This document shows positions 58,101 to 64,000 of a stretch of 64,000 bases of DNA, piece by piece. The position numbers and the translations under genes are program-made. Numbering within the stretch: the stretch's first letter is position 1; each line of letters begins with the position of its first letter. The notes under the pieces are model-generated. The model had not been told where the DNA came from and searched no databases. It saw only the letters and a program-made list of their open reading frames with translations. Origin of the DNA: Lacipirellula parvula (GTDB lineage: Bacteria > Planctomycetota > Planctomycetia > Pirellulales > Lacipirellulaceae); assembly GCF_009177095.1 (NCBI RefSeq), contig NZ_AP021861.1, positions 2,648,501-2,712,500 of the forward strand. The letters run 5' to 3'.

Positions 58101-61100
58101 ACCCATTCCCCGGTCTGTTCGTTGAAACTGCGCCATTCGACGTGCAGGACTGACGCATCGTCGGAGAGGCTAGGATCCTCGGAGGTTGACCACGCAATGC
58201 CGATGCGTCCTGAATCGTCGGCGGCCAGGTCGAGGCCGTTAACCCAATTGATCCAGGAAACGGGCCCTGAGGCGGAGGCGGGAGTCAATTCAGCTGCATC
58301 ATAGTCGGGGATGTCGCCCGTCGGATCGCCGTAAGCGTAGATGACCGTTTCCTGCTCGGATGAAATGACGCCTTCAGTGAAGACGTAACGCCGCAAGTGG
58401 ATGCTGCGGTCATTGAAATCCGCCCAAGCAACGTACTGCGAGTCGCCGAAGGTAGCGACCGCGCTGTATCGTTGATCGCCGGAGAATCTGTCCGGAATGA
58501 CTTGAATAGCGCCGATAACTTTGTACTCAGACGATTCATATAAATTCGGCGCGCGAAATCGACTAAAGTAAACTTGCCTGCCGTACCCTTGAGCGAAATC
58601 AGCTCGCTCCCAGGTGGCGGAGAAAGTACCGTCATCGTTAACTTCGAGCGAATTAAAGCTGGCTGAACTAACGCCTTCAAAGCCAACTTCCGGGATGTAA
58701 TGCGGAATGATTACGCCGACGGACGGCTCACTCGGAGCGTAATCGAAATAGTTATAATAAGGAGGCGGCGTTTCAACGATCCCATCAATGCCGATTGTGT
58801 ACTCGCGGGCGTACAATTGGGTCTGGGCATTTAACGTCTCGCGCCAGGCTACAACGAACTTGCCGTACCGATTCGCCGCCACTCGCGGCTGAAACAGAGA
58901 AAATGACGCGTTGACCAAGGTTCCAACAGTGAATGAGTTTATTTGAACACGGGGCGCTTGATTGCCGTCACTGAAAACCACTCGGCGCCCAAACAGCTCA
59001 TCCGCCGACCTCCATACCACAATGAAGCTTCCATCCGGCAAAGCCGTCACATTTGGCTCGAAGTATTGAACGCCTGGATCAACTAAGAACCAGGTCGCTG
59101 CAGTCGCTTCGTCGTCATCTGCAACCTGACCGTTGGAATTGATTCGTTGACCATAGATTTTCCCGCCGGACTCCCAGACGATCAGCGATTCCCCTTCGGC
59201 ATTGACTGCCGACGTGGGCGTGCGTTGGTCACCCGATGTGGGTGATGTAATCGCGACGAGGCCGCCGTCAGCTGCCGAACCGCTGATGGAATTGCCAAGC
59301 GAGTTCAGCGACGTCTTCTGGCCGACGAATCCAGCCGTTTGGTCCCAAGCTCGGAAATGCAAGGCATTCGCAAGCGTGCCTTGGAACGATTCGTTCGGAA
59401 CGAAGCGAATTCGAGTCTGGGCATCGGCCTTTAATGGCAACGCGGCGCTCTCGCTGACGAAGCCGACCTCGCGCCAGGTAGCGCCGCCGTTCGTCGTATA
59501 TTCAAACCGACCACGCTCAGCGACGGCCGAATCGACGGCGACAAGCACTAGTCCCTTTAGCGCTCCTGCATCTTGATCGAAGACGTTGCCGAGAAGCTCG
59601 CTTGCCAGCACCCCGACGTTGTTAGCAGCCGACGCATTGCGACTCAACGGTATCTGTGCGAACTGCTCGACATCCAGAGAAGGGGCGTCGTTCCGATCCA
59701 GAATCGAAAGCGCAAAGGAAACGGAATTTGAGACAATTGGCGCCAACCTTGCGTCTGACGCGGTAATTGTCACATTGAGTACGGGATTCGTCTCAAAATC
59801 GAGCAAGGCCGTCGTCTTGAGACGCAGTTCTCGCCCAACGACTTCGAACATTGCCGCGTCGGAGCCCGTCAGCGTGAATTGATATGGAAGATTGGCGTCG
59901 TAGAGGAGTTGCAGATTTGCGGCGCGGATTCCTGCGGCGGTGTTGGCGTCTTCGGGAAGCGTTGCAACGCCGTTCACTACAGCCAGGGACACCGGCTGGA
60001 TGACTCTGTCGTAGATAGCGACTTCGTCTATTTTCCCGGCATAGTACGCGTCGGAGGCGGAGTTGCTCCGACCAACATAATTTTGCGTCCTGGTGACGTT
60101 TAGCGGTACGGCGGTTGTTGATCCCGTTAGGGCTAGCTCGACGCCATTCTTGTAGATTTTGACTTGCCCAGAGGAGCTAATAGTGGCCGTAAAGCATTGC
60201 CACTCGTTAAGACTGATGGCGTCAAACTGAGTCTCAACAATCGCTCCAGGAGTTGTGCCGTTCCAAACCTGCACAAAAAGTTTGTTAGTAGTTCCTTTGC
60301 GAGCGAAAACAATGTTGTTATTCGCAGAACCATTTCCTAAATCAACAATTCGGGCTCCCGATTTGACGCTAGTGGGGTAGATCCATGCCTCGATCGTGAT
60401 GCCATTCGTGAAGTTGGAAAAACCATCGGGTAGATCAACGTAGTCGTTCACTCCGTCAAATTGGGCAGCAGAATTACCAGTAATTCCTGGGCGTCCGCTA
60501 GCTCCAAGCGTGACGCCGCCGCCGTAAAAAGCATGCTTGCCCTTCCCTGAGGCGTCGCCGGCGTGCGTTCCCGACGCCTCGTTGAATTGGTAGAGCGCCG
60601 ACAGAGGCCGGGTCGACGACGCACCAGCATCGACGACTGGACTGCCCCCCATTGGCTTGTGCGTCCAGCTTGGTCCGCCGTTATCGGCGAGAACATCGAG
60701 CTTGACGTTTAAAGACGAATGATAGACGTCGCCGTTCCACCAATCAAAATATCCGCCAATGAAATTGGTTCCCCACGCTCCGTTGCTGCCAGGCAATGCC
60801 AATTCAGTCTTCCGATCATATATTTTGGAACCGTAGACATCGCCGATAAAGCTGTAGCTCACGACGCCGGACGTCGCCTCGTTCCTAAACACAAGATCTG
60901 AAGATGAATTCGGATCGTTTGGCGTCGGGTCGAGTATTGGATCAGCAAGCTCTAGATCCGCCACGCCGCTATTCTGGGCGATAATCGAATGTGCAATGTC
61001 AACTGTTCCGTTGAATTGCTGAACAAATATTCCGCCGCCGCCGCCGTTGTTAACAACGTCTTGACGATTCACGCGATTGGCCGTGACGGTGCTGTACGCG

Positions 61101-64000
61101 AGGGCGAGTTTAGAATACTCGCCAACTAAAATTCCACCGCCATGAGTCTCAGCGTAGTTGCCTGAGATGGTGGCATTCGTCGCGTCCAATTTTGAGAGGG
61201 TGGAGCTAGAGCCGTCGCCGAAAATACCGCCGCCTTGCTGCGCGTCATTCCCGCTAACTGTCGACGAATCCAGCGTGAATACGTTGTCTTTGAAGTAGAT
61301 GCCGCCGCCTTGGTAGGCCGAGTTGTCACTTATCGTCGATCTGGAAATTTCGAGCGCGCCGCCGACAGCGTAAACGCCGCCGCCACGCGTCTCGACAATC
61401 TCACCGACTAAGGGAACTCCTGAATACTCGTGAATACTATCTCGGATATAGACGTATCGTCTTGGGCTGCCGTCAGGATTGGCTGGATGCAAGTCATTAC
61501 CACGCACGACGCTATCGCGCACGTTGGCTACCGCTCCGCCAACGACGCTAATGCCGCCTCCGTAGTGATCGCTCGTGTTATCGGCGATAAGGCTTCCTTC
61601 GAGGGCGTTGAACACCACATTCGCGCCGGCAACATGGATCCCACCGCCTGAGGCCGCTTCCACGACAGACCAAGCGTACGAGTCGGGGCGAGGAAGCCAT
61701 AAATCTCGGGCATAGTTGTTCTGAACCTTCACGTTCCTAAGCGTCAAGCTTTCTACCGATCGGATGCCGGCGCCACTGCCTTGCACTTCTCCTCCTTGAA
61801 CGACCAGGTTTTCAAAGGTCGTTAGGAGGGGAGTAGACGAAACCAAATTACCGTCATCGATGTTGAAAACTCTATTTCCGAACGCATTCTGGGATCCCGA
61901 AACGGGCTTGCTTCCAGAGACGTCGATAGTAACTCCGCCCGACGGGCCCATGATCGTTAACCCGTCCGCAATTCGCAGCTCGCCTCTCGTAAGTAAGAGC
62001 GGAGAACCGGAGTTGATCGTAATCGTCTGAGCGCCCGGCTTGATGTTGGCAAGCGCGATCGCTTCGCGTAGGGAGAGATTTCCGCTGCTATAATCCAGAT
62101 CGATCACGTCAGAAGTCGTGCTGACGAGGAGAGAGGTCGGAATTGAGGCAAGGTTCGGCGATTCGTAGGCGCCAATATCCACCCATTTGTCGAGCGTTGC
62201 GTCATTCAAAGCGTGTACTTCTCGACCGAAACCGGCTCCGCGCTGATCAGTAACGACGAGGCCCCCGAAACGCACTTCTCCAAGTCCAACGCGACTGCCG
62301 CCGTTGTTGTCGGTGATCTTGATGTGCACCGCGTTTGCAACGACGGAACTGATTGATAGCTTCTCGCGTCCGCCGCTAAGCCCGTGCGTATGCGTGTACG
62401 TCGTGGCAGCGCCAAACGTGTCTCCGCCGTCAGTCGAGAACGAGATCTCGAGAGTTCTGGCGTCGACGGCGAACGTCGGATGGTCCCACAGATAGATTTC
62501 CTTCAACAAACTCAGGTCATCGAACTTGAATATGAATTCTGGCGGTGCGCCTCCCGAATTATAGTAATCGGTCGTGCGGTCGAATGACTGCCATGAAGCC
62601 GAGCCAGTTGAGTCGACATGTGCAAATTCACCAAAAACATCAGCGACAAACGGCTCGCTTGTTACAGCAACGTTGCCAACCCGTTTGAGTCCGGTACGAT
62701 TGGTCAAGTTGTACGGCGTCGAATAAAAGTCGGTGACGTCAGTCAATTCATGAGTCGATTTGATCCCTACGACGCCGTAGCCGCCCGCGTCGATGGCGGA
62801 GCTTGCCGTACTGACCGCTTGAACAAGAGTTGTGCCGCCGTAGTCTCCCAATGCCCTGAGGCCGACGGGCGTCGCTCCTAGGCCGATCTGATTGGACCGT
62901 ACGCCGTTCGAAAGCGGGAATTGCAGAGGGGACGGATAAACTGGCGCTACGCCGATGATATTGTACGAGCTCTCGGCGTGGATATTTCCAGGATCAGCGA
63001 ACCATACGTCGTGCGTGTATGCATAGTTGGTGGCGGCGCCGCCCGTGGGGACAGGCAAGAACTGCGAGTAGCCCACGTATCCGTCAGTGTCTGGGCTGGA
63101 AGGAGTCCGCGTCAGCACTCCTTGGGCCGTGTTGCCGGCGATGAGCGTGTTGAGCAGCTTCGCAGCGGCGTGCGTTCGCTTGCGATAATCGACATGATAG
63201 TCCTTATAAGGAATAATGTAAGAGGCGTCGACCCACAAGCCGCCGCCCTGATTCTTCGCGACGTTTCCTGAGATCGTTGAATTTACGATGAGTAATTCAT
63301 CGTCTTCGTTAAAGTCGACGGCGTAGATCCCCCCGCCATTCAACTCAGCGTAGTTTCCGGAAACAGTGCTGTTGATAAGCTCGAGAGTCGCGCTCTCGAC
63401 GACGATGCCGCCTCCTGAACCGGAGGTATTCGAATTCCCAGTAATCGAACTTCCGGTGATTCGTGCGTGCACATCGCCTTCGAGCTGCACGCCTCCCGCT
63501 GTCGCTTGGAAAGGAGCGCCGCCGCCGCCTTTGGCGATATTATCAGCGATAGTGCTGTCTTCAATAGAGACTTGGTAGGTCGGGCCTGCCGGACGATCGA
63601 CTCGCACGCCGATCACTCCGCCGCCTACCGAGGTCTTGTGCTGGTGGCTACCCCCATCCTCGCTCATCATGTTTCCCGAAATCGTCGACCGGCGAATCGC
63701 CAGCGACGCCGGGGCGCCAATCGTGAAAGCAGGGTAATAGCGCTCGTCCTCTGGTGGAAAATCGGGGAATAGATGGTTTGGAAGATCGTAGTCCTCGCCG
63801 TCTAGCGCGTCGGGCTCGAAGACGATCCGCTCCTCGGTATCTCCGAAGAGCGTTTCCAAAGTGATCACCGAATTAACTCCGACGTGATTTGCGGCGAAGC
63901 TGGAATCCTCGATAGCAACCTGACCGCCGTCGCGGGCGTAAATAATGCCTAGGCCGATATTCCGCTGAAACGTACTGTGCTGAACGAGCAATGATGAATC
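45716..64000 (-). CDS. Giant RHS/YD-repeat surface protein with C-terminal papain-like toxin domain (5' end outside window)
   Basis: The open frame exceeds 6,090 codons, and its 5' end is not in the window. Residues are counted from 63991. In order: right-handed beta-helix (SSTISGNxAxxGGGIY-type repeats, 1-620); a CSLREA-type motif (NLSLREAIALA, about 635); a second beta-helix to about 1080; LamG (about 1130-1310); cadherin-like (about 1335-1425); propeller-like repeats (about 1560-2440); GDGDDKIYIG hemolysin-like loops (about 2550); a second SLREAL motif (about 2660) and beta-helix; cadherin-like domains (about 3050-3270); RHS/YD repeats (about 3780-5600); an RHS core variant (NFGGRWYDPFSSRYASDGG...NNNPARD, about 5640); a glycine/alanine-rich hydrophobic region; and a toxin domain with Cys5961 (DNCVAC), His6043 (SHVIYG) and Asp6059 (YDPQLG). 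It is probably exported and delivers the C-terminus to rivals or hosts. Confidence 0.85.
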   Translation of the reverse strand, partial: DSSLLVQHSTFQRNIGLGIIYARDGGQVAIEDSSFAANHVGVNSVITLETLFGDTEERIVFEPDALDGEDYDLPNHLFPDFPPEDERYYPAFTIGAPASLAIRRSTISGNMMSEDGGSHQHKTSVGGGVIGVRVDRPAGPTYQVSIEDSTIADNIAKGGGGAPFQATAGGVQLEGDVHARITGSSITGNSNTSGSGGGIVVESATLELINSTVSGNYAELNGGGIYAVDFNEDDELLIVNSTISGNVAKNQGGGLWVDASYIIPYKDYHVDYRKRTHAAAKLLNTLIAGNTAQGVLTRTPSSPDTDGYVGYSQFLPVPTGGAATNYAYTHDVWFADPGNIHAESSYNIIGVAPVYPSPLQFPLSNGVRSNQIGLGATPVGLRALGDYGGTTLVQAVSTASSAIDAGGYGVVGIKSTHELTDVTDFYSTPYNLTNRTGLKRVGNVAVTSEPFVADVFGEFAHVDSTGSASWQSFDRTTDYYNSGGAPPEFIFKFDDLSLLKEIYLWDHPTFAVDARTLEISFSTDGGDTFGAATTYTHTHGLSGGREKLSISSVVANAVHIKITDNNGGSRVGLGEVRFGGLVVTDQRGAGFGREVHALNDATLDKWVDIGAYESPNLASIPTSLLVSTTSDVIDLDYSSGNLSLREAIALANIKPGAQTITINSGSPLLLTRGELRIADGLTIMGPSGGVTIDVSGSKPVSGSQNAFGNRVFNIDDGNLVSSTPLLTTFENLVVQGGEVQGSGAGIRSVESLTLRNVKVQNNYARDLWLPRPDSYAWSVVEAASGGGIHVAGANVVFNALEGSLIADNTSDHYGGGISVVGGAVANVRDSVVRGNDLHPANPDGSPRRYVYIRDSIHEYSGVPLVGEIVETRGGGVYAVGGALEISRSTISDNSAYQGGGIYFKDNVFTLDSSTVSGNDAQQGGGIFGDGSSSTLSKLDATNATISGNYAETHGGGILVGEYSKLALAYSTVTANRVNRQDVVNNGGGGGIFVQQFNGTVDIAHSIIAQNSGVADLELADPILDPTPNDPNSSSDLVFRNEATSGVVSYSFIGDVYGSKIYDRKTELALPGSNGAWGTNFIGGYFDWWNGDVYHSSLNVKLDVLADNGGPSWTHKPMGGSPVVDAGASSTRPLSALYQFNEASGTHAGDASGKGKHAFYGGGVTLGASGRPGITGNSAAQFDGVNDYVDLPDGFSNFTNGITIEAWIYPTSVKSGARIVDLGNGSANNNIVFARKGTTNKLFVQVWNGTTPGAIVETQFDAISLNEWQCFTATISSSGQVKIYKNGVELALTGSTTAVPLNVTRTQNYVGRSNSASDAYYAGKIDEVAIYDRVIQPVSLAVVNGVATLPEDANTAAGIRAANLQLLYDANLPYQFTLTGSDAAMFEVVGRELRLKTTALLDFETNPVLNVTITASDARLAPIVSNSVSFALSILDRNDAPSLDVEQFAQIPLSRNASAANNVGVLASELLGNVFDQDAGALKGLVLVAVDSAVAERGRFEYTTNGGATWREVGFVSESAALPLKADAQTRIRFVPNESFQGTLANALHFRAWDQTAGFVGQKTSLNSLGNSISGSAADGGLVAITSPTSGDQRTPTSAVNAEGESLIVWESGGKIYGQRINSNGQVADDDEATAATWFLVDPGVQYFEPNVTALPDGSFIVVWRSADELFGRRVVFSDGNQAPRVQINSFTVGTLVNASFSLFQPRVAANRYGKFVVAWRETLNAQTQLYAREYTIGIDGIVETPPPYYNYFDYAPSEPSVGVIIPHYIPEVGFEGVSSASFNSLEVNDDGTFSATWERADFAQGYGRQVYFSRFRAPNLYESSEYKVIGAIQVIPDRFSGDQRYSAVATFGDSQYVAWADFNDRSIHLRRYVFTEGVISSEQETVIYAYGDPTGDIPDYDAAELTPASASGPVSWINWVNGLDLAADDSGRIGIAWSTSEDPSLSDDASVLHVEWRSFNEQTGEWVDHGSYENADAWHSPRLSANGSGVFQLTTLKPVVGTSGTRDEIFTQRFVSEVGAAVAVSPRIGEPIVINGDSGYRTNNQISPQVVIDAAGNSLHIWSGGGPSGTGIYARRFDPNGSPMGGSFLVAAASILTGVRADVDSSGNVLIAWRQTISGYSHVFAKTYTLDGQSLKEPPGSQQLTFGSFSDTSHAIAFADDGSFMMTWSRTLNAGTRVFSQKFTSAGVAIGSPLQLLTTPTGRNQSLSGSHPLTYANGKFYVAFADGNDMPDATLYLQTFDLSGSALGSLQTVAQVDVVENELPDGSLEEQSYRFESVEVAASGQGVSLAWHSAVGSEVTTDSDLFQVITSKLFTRTWNGVSWDSQPVQLAAAHSVFGTQYGVYWPGSEIVSGLAMASDHEGRLGIAWSRSTGYGETETAANIISSVWRTFDEQGNSIISGPFTQMTEAGWSYLQLASGPNGAFQLVGSAVVATYNYDVFMQRFSWGDGEAVEPALDGNGALRINALDLEEDSLSIEVRDYGGQSYIWINGRLTSVRANDVKELSITGRDGDDVIDLRKLVPASLPNLGPEGIVVRSGDGDDKIYIGTGTVKVDGGVGDDIFVVSNKLAADVTIVDAAGDDAIEFADWREGSAGALIALGYAGTQTVTRGPLSEVVKLTLTTGNEIESVIGGSQHVVFNRAQKPVNLIVNTTLDELNLDPTTGATLSLREALMWAKLDAKSDKITFDLPSNSTISLANLDGSLDGLPDQLIIDSAVDIDGTKSDGSPSGLTISGQIDALHRSRVFHVTAAGAATFRNFAITQGLAKGADDDGGGVLVNGTLVLDRMIISGNAADGSGGGVAVTGTGAYLQVIDTTITANNAPYGAGVNVEAANAQFAGSAIYANGSAMSPAVQGGGLRQFDGSTVDVTNTTIAGNYATTGGGVYASGTNNLLKLTNVTIAFNQAVTGGGIYGDAASIHSRNTIIAKNTATTSNNDVGRPSPTTVVFVTGTSGSTRNLIGDSNSAGGLTGVSDNFIGTTHVIFDGALDFHNGITKNYLLSNAGNNNPAIIAPNTTSTVAPPVDQRGYVPATLDSSRDIGATEYNGGPDIAPPVLPNLGVSVKENLANGDVVTTAAAGPNWRRFTYEIISGNYSGAFKIDANTGVISVADSSLLDAEKYNSYLLQVKATQISSASNWDVGLVRIDVENADEAPWVGPELRTSVSEGVDEGATIGIVIGFDPEKAPITYAKRSTTGGSAALEVDSETGAIRVINASKLKGLGSFELEVDVKAGGKSTLARVRIDVVAATEPAAPTIPAIVSAEYEVSHRKELAFNPIAGFDNANRGDFRVEFSAGSESAKLKVDYVNGKPAVVKEGTGDFTLGVLSLNADGSLAYKPKADLAKDGKLTVDEGSRFTATDSIRYKIFSIGTSSKLAEGNFSIKVKNDLPVFLGDSRIARNEAATLESPIEVLRDTDYVLDVNDYFYDPDGDVLEIVQLRNTQPSTHPSFSSFDNDDEPAQSTTDLWAVAAGKLSTPPTLDPQLRKVFLTKSGTSDLLINHDGKINDLSDTPSGGFSTSHFPSRHTFEISLTDNVPKNGKPVATLFQISVSPNLAVVQPHRQSLGPIDVYDSVSTSQAPAKQKVDASKWTASAIARQPAREGRDIQAVGDATVDLNAGALIRRHDLILDSSGGTAELSLPGLIYDSATVNPRPVIQATLERQNDVWPKKIVATFRWIDHVNGDASGSRELQEITATYDVPTSVNALNDPNIKTFGDVKEFMFSFQPADAPLFTGVYSWEVEFKITVENGAPDDGGDEIFTLTQHGETPIVVQRKVTDVNFKGSDGDSDKSPAWWNYTPAFGNGWALEGVPQLFVDDQFDGPNFDYNLANDRLIVYFPGQAPRLFRPGEGATSSSERYAYGNGAFEAVNVNTSLEDRAEWGRLKSLSDGGIVYTDRDGVEYAFEQVMVAKNTLDLVSKTVPAWRIKQIKAPGVKTPMTFDYADSESDYGTTDPLHIIKIAGTDGATTTLHYASDSDTTNPRVESIDVGNDTTKEYLFTVDGSTRELRRITAKSPGENDRIREFAYSSDLMTLDKWYETSVSTGNLHRSTTFGYDANGLLNAVTVGINDTPSGETATAHLIASAAIEGVIAVAGSNPKPVINPKRIATVKTNTDLRSLNESTGVEKSNSGDWISNYTFDARGHVTQLEEQFKPTSSATATQLSVQRWTYDHLGSVKSFEDSHLREPKKSNEFAAAYEARNAKPLGRTTYFSYDYEKPIDGAFTNKDGAYANDKQAFDPNSHLVPAEQYDPDDYRGNVTSILSYSGIETFQYETRDAAENAFGKLVKHVDSRGVVTRYRYNKDGQTLEARTIRGKDDAVDTSDSAKDYIEVWRYYGDEPADDAALKGLAKSYVDPLGLETTYEYFEESRQVRQATVVDGGLLAGSSDDETIVTTYEYNGDDDGYGFVESTQTYLDEVTSVNKLSVATFNFDATGLLRESTVASPTGAILSSQEFDYAPDGATTKVVNALNIATTYVYDKRGLLKSTTVAQGAEYEPHYSGQPNDEDIQQTTSFTYYKDGSLKSTANPNGSAVNQYADPAKRQSWTVTSGVATLASLNAGAVDSSETKLTVASTFDVLGRLISERNLLTGAHSTYFYADPRHDQPTRIAERVNLGRINSEHKFDINDISADNLTDDLATTLAYDRAGNVVFERQAGQAARTYAFDELGYLASSKVMASLGAEVTYKTDPLGNVLEQNEARKDGIYEGTGNNRKDAVQVVTKYQYDQQGRTRRVVDALEQITEFDYAFEKIEHDRAFTEIDNDLVRVITSTVKNGSGEADDLTTKQYLNAAGQLVRETNALSGETIRVYDQAGNVAQEVFYRATGEAGDLKRIVEYKYDGLNRLRETIQHGASTLGDSIRSYVDYFLPGQISGNWDVVTTAPTGAATKSLYDSLGNPIAVQQPDPGPDASNDDAPVTLYSYAYVPEQLAYAVTTRVTSKRGELEIDNTNRIHDETRVSRQVFNTKGDLLISADRTSNLGATDEVKDKSDFIDDASLAGFVLRQTNLYTDSGQLRIVADAKGQTLSWFAYDTTSTGLGLPSIVASPGSQHVEYEYDSAGNRLNLRQILGNKDGASAVSGSSAEDDPADNVTTWEYDKLGRVKTESIVVDTYDSEGNIAGTETLTRAWTYNGLTTTYKDRNNKDGNQPTITKSFSPATRTSTETATYPNSATYTSTTVLNSDGSLKQAQDAWIGDIDGALGVDRNGDSSTITLTYDQFGRLITNTEAFEFLGAASSSTLTNSYELLVGRLASETWSINGMNILTNAYRYDQLNRIDGVAQDVNQDAASKWASQVGVDKSIAFVFNANGTREKVSRFKAADYLSANLISESEYSYAVDGSLSELDHRRDGGNIISSYTNTKNDRGLTSIAGQTFNKSDALATEFYDGRIQYTYDASGQRTNSSPLFATPIDEQTPENTGTDKIDDGGNKLDPLTIITRQNRLRNDGNYIYEYDDEGRLTRKIDIIPNGPTHATNGYYYDYAWDHRGRLLSVEYHSQGVPGQLVYRADYAYDALGRQIAKKVDHVTPALDQFTGYVVDGSNVIFEIDLADSAKKIKSAAFVSPAGDVAALDIDGKAVWTFADPSGTVRTVGHFDSATGVWKLLHHNYDGYGLEQPLHIENGAPAGADAVLFGDVSDAALLAAPEFYAGQRWDEQAQLYNFGGRWYDPFSSRYASDGGGPNGYRFMNNNPARDRFLGETAGLSDADLAEIYGDDGGTWTGLQRSAGETLRGYVGDENLARTSDLVLYGSVVLGSTLAAVGVVANPKAAFEGALFGYTLWVWGQNAQMADDLYHNQPIDPDHMLSWEGAISSAGVGGVAGGAFGTVATLAPAWAVNGGAALLAGAGAIGGGRAAYNQYQQGNYFQAGYHAATAGLAAGISAYAGYRGIRGLFPARPGSVPSVSGVAVQSEGPLGTGVITVSGPGATSVAYAGAGVSSAGRLTSLRGLASTFFATSWHLGTPSAPGVHGGPINPGGLLDNCVACVGAVLRNKLILFQGRSFQDAHDIARVFGTRGGTTSPFRHSTDAINYFEKLGVTSTYARQPTNFAEVVTPGHYALFSRSHVIYGRVLPSGRQVLYDPQLGEVVTQQRAHSLLGTSRPEIHQIVPYVGR

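Overview
The window looks like a chromosome segment from a planctomycete, probably order Pirellulales. Supporting signs are many PEP-CTERM exported proteins (two with dockerin-like calcium loops), DUF1559 proteins with type IV pilin-like N-termini, a large PVC-type CxxCH haem protein with HEAT-like repeats, ceramidase-like, DUF1080 and sulfatase genes in clusters, and a XylR-type AraC regulator. All functions are read from motifs and gene order; no database was searched.

Layout. 1-2811: core genes (3' end of mnmE, an exported M28 peptidase with two PDZ domains, a DUF971 protein, tRNA-Leu and tRNA-Lys). 2812-13700: a variable zone with a truncated tyrosine integrase N-terminus, an excisionase-like HTH gene, a small lipoprotein, a broken gene, an IS66 remnant, several PEP-CTERM proteins and a DUF1559 protein. 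13767-35799: a catabolic region of two divergent gene strings meeting near 21 kb. One (minus) carries a ceramidase-like protein, PVC haem protein, amidohydrolase and NagB-like protein. The other (plus) carries a sulfatase, ceramidase-like protein, SGNH hydrolase, DUF1080 protein and dienelactone hydrolase. A third ceramidase-like gene, a second DUF1080 gene, an acetylesterase-like gene, paired PEP-CTERM proteins, a lipoprotein, a DUF1559 protein and the XylR-type regulator follow. Similar TTGCAA-centred dyads precede the regulator gene and two of these divergent promoter regions, so the regulator may control them.

35.8-37.3 kb is a scar: a second copy of the last 19 bases of tRNA-Lys (excluding the discriminator base) sits at the 3' end of a decayed integrase C-terminus. 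With the integrase N-terminus beside tRNA-Lys, this suggests one or more mobile islands integrated at this tRNA. 37.4-44.4 kb holds more PEP-CTERM proteins (one split by an in-frame TAG) and a TIGR03032-like protein.

45.2-64.0 kb is dominated by one reading frame of more than 6,090 codons on the minus strand, still open at the window edge. It joins beta-helix, LamG, cadherin-like and propeller-like surface modules to a long RHS/YD-repeat cage and ends in a domain with a papain-like Cys-His-Asp signature. A 168-codon gene begins one base after its stop and is the natural candidate immunity gene. This toxin-immunity pair is the most interesting system here.
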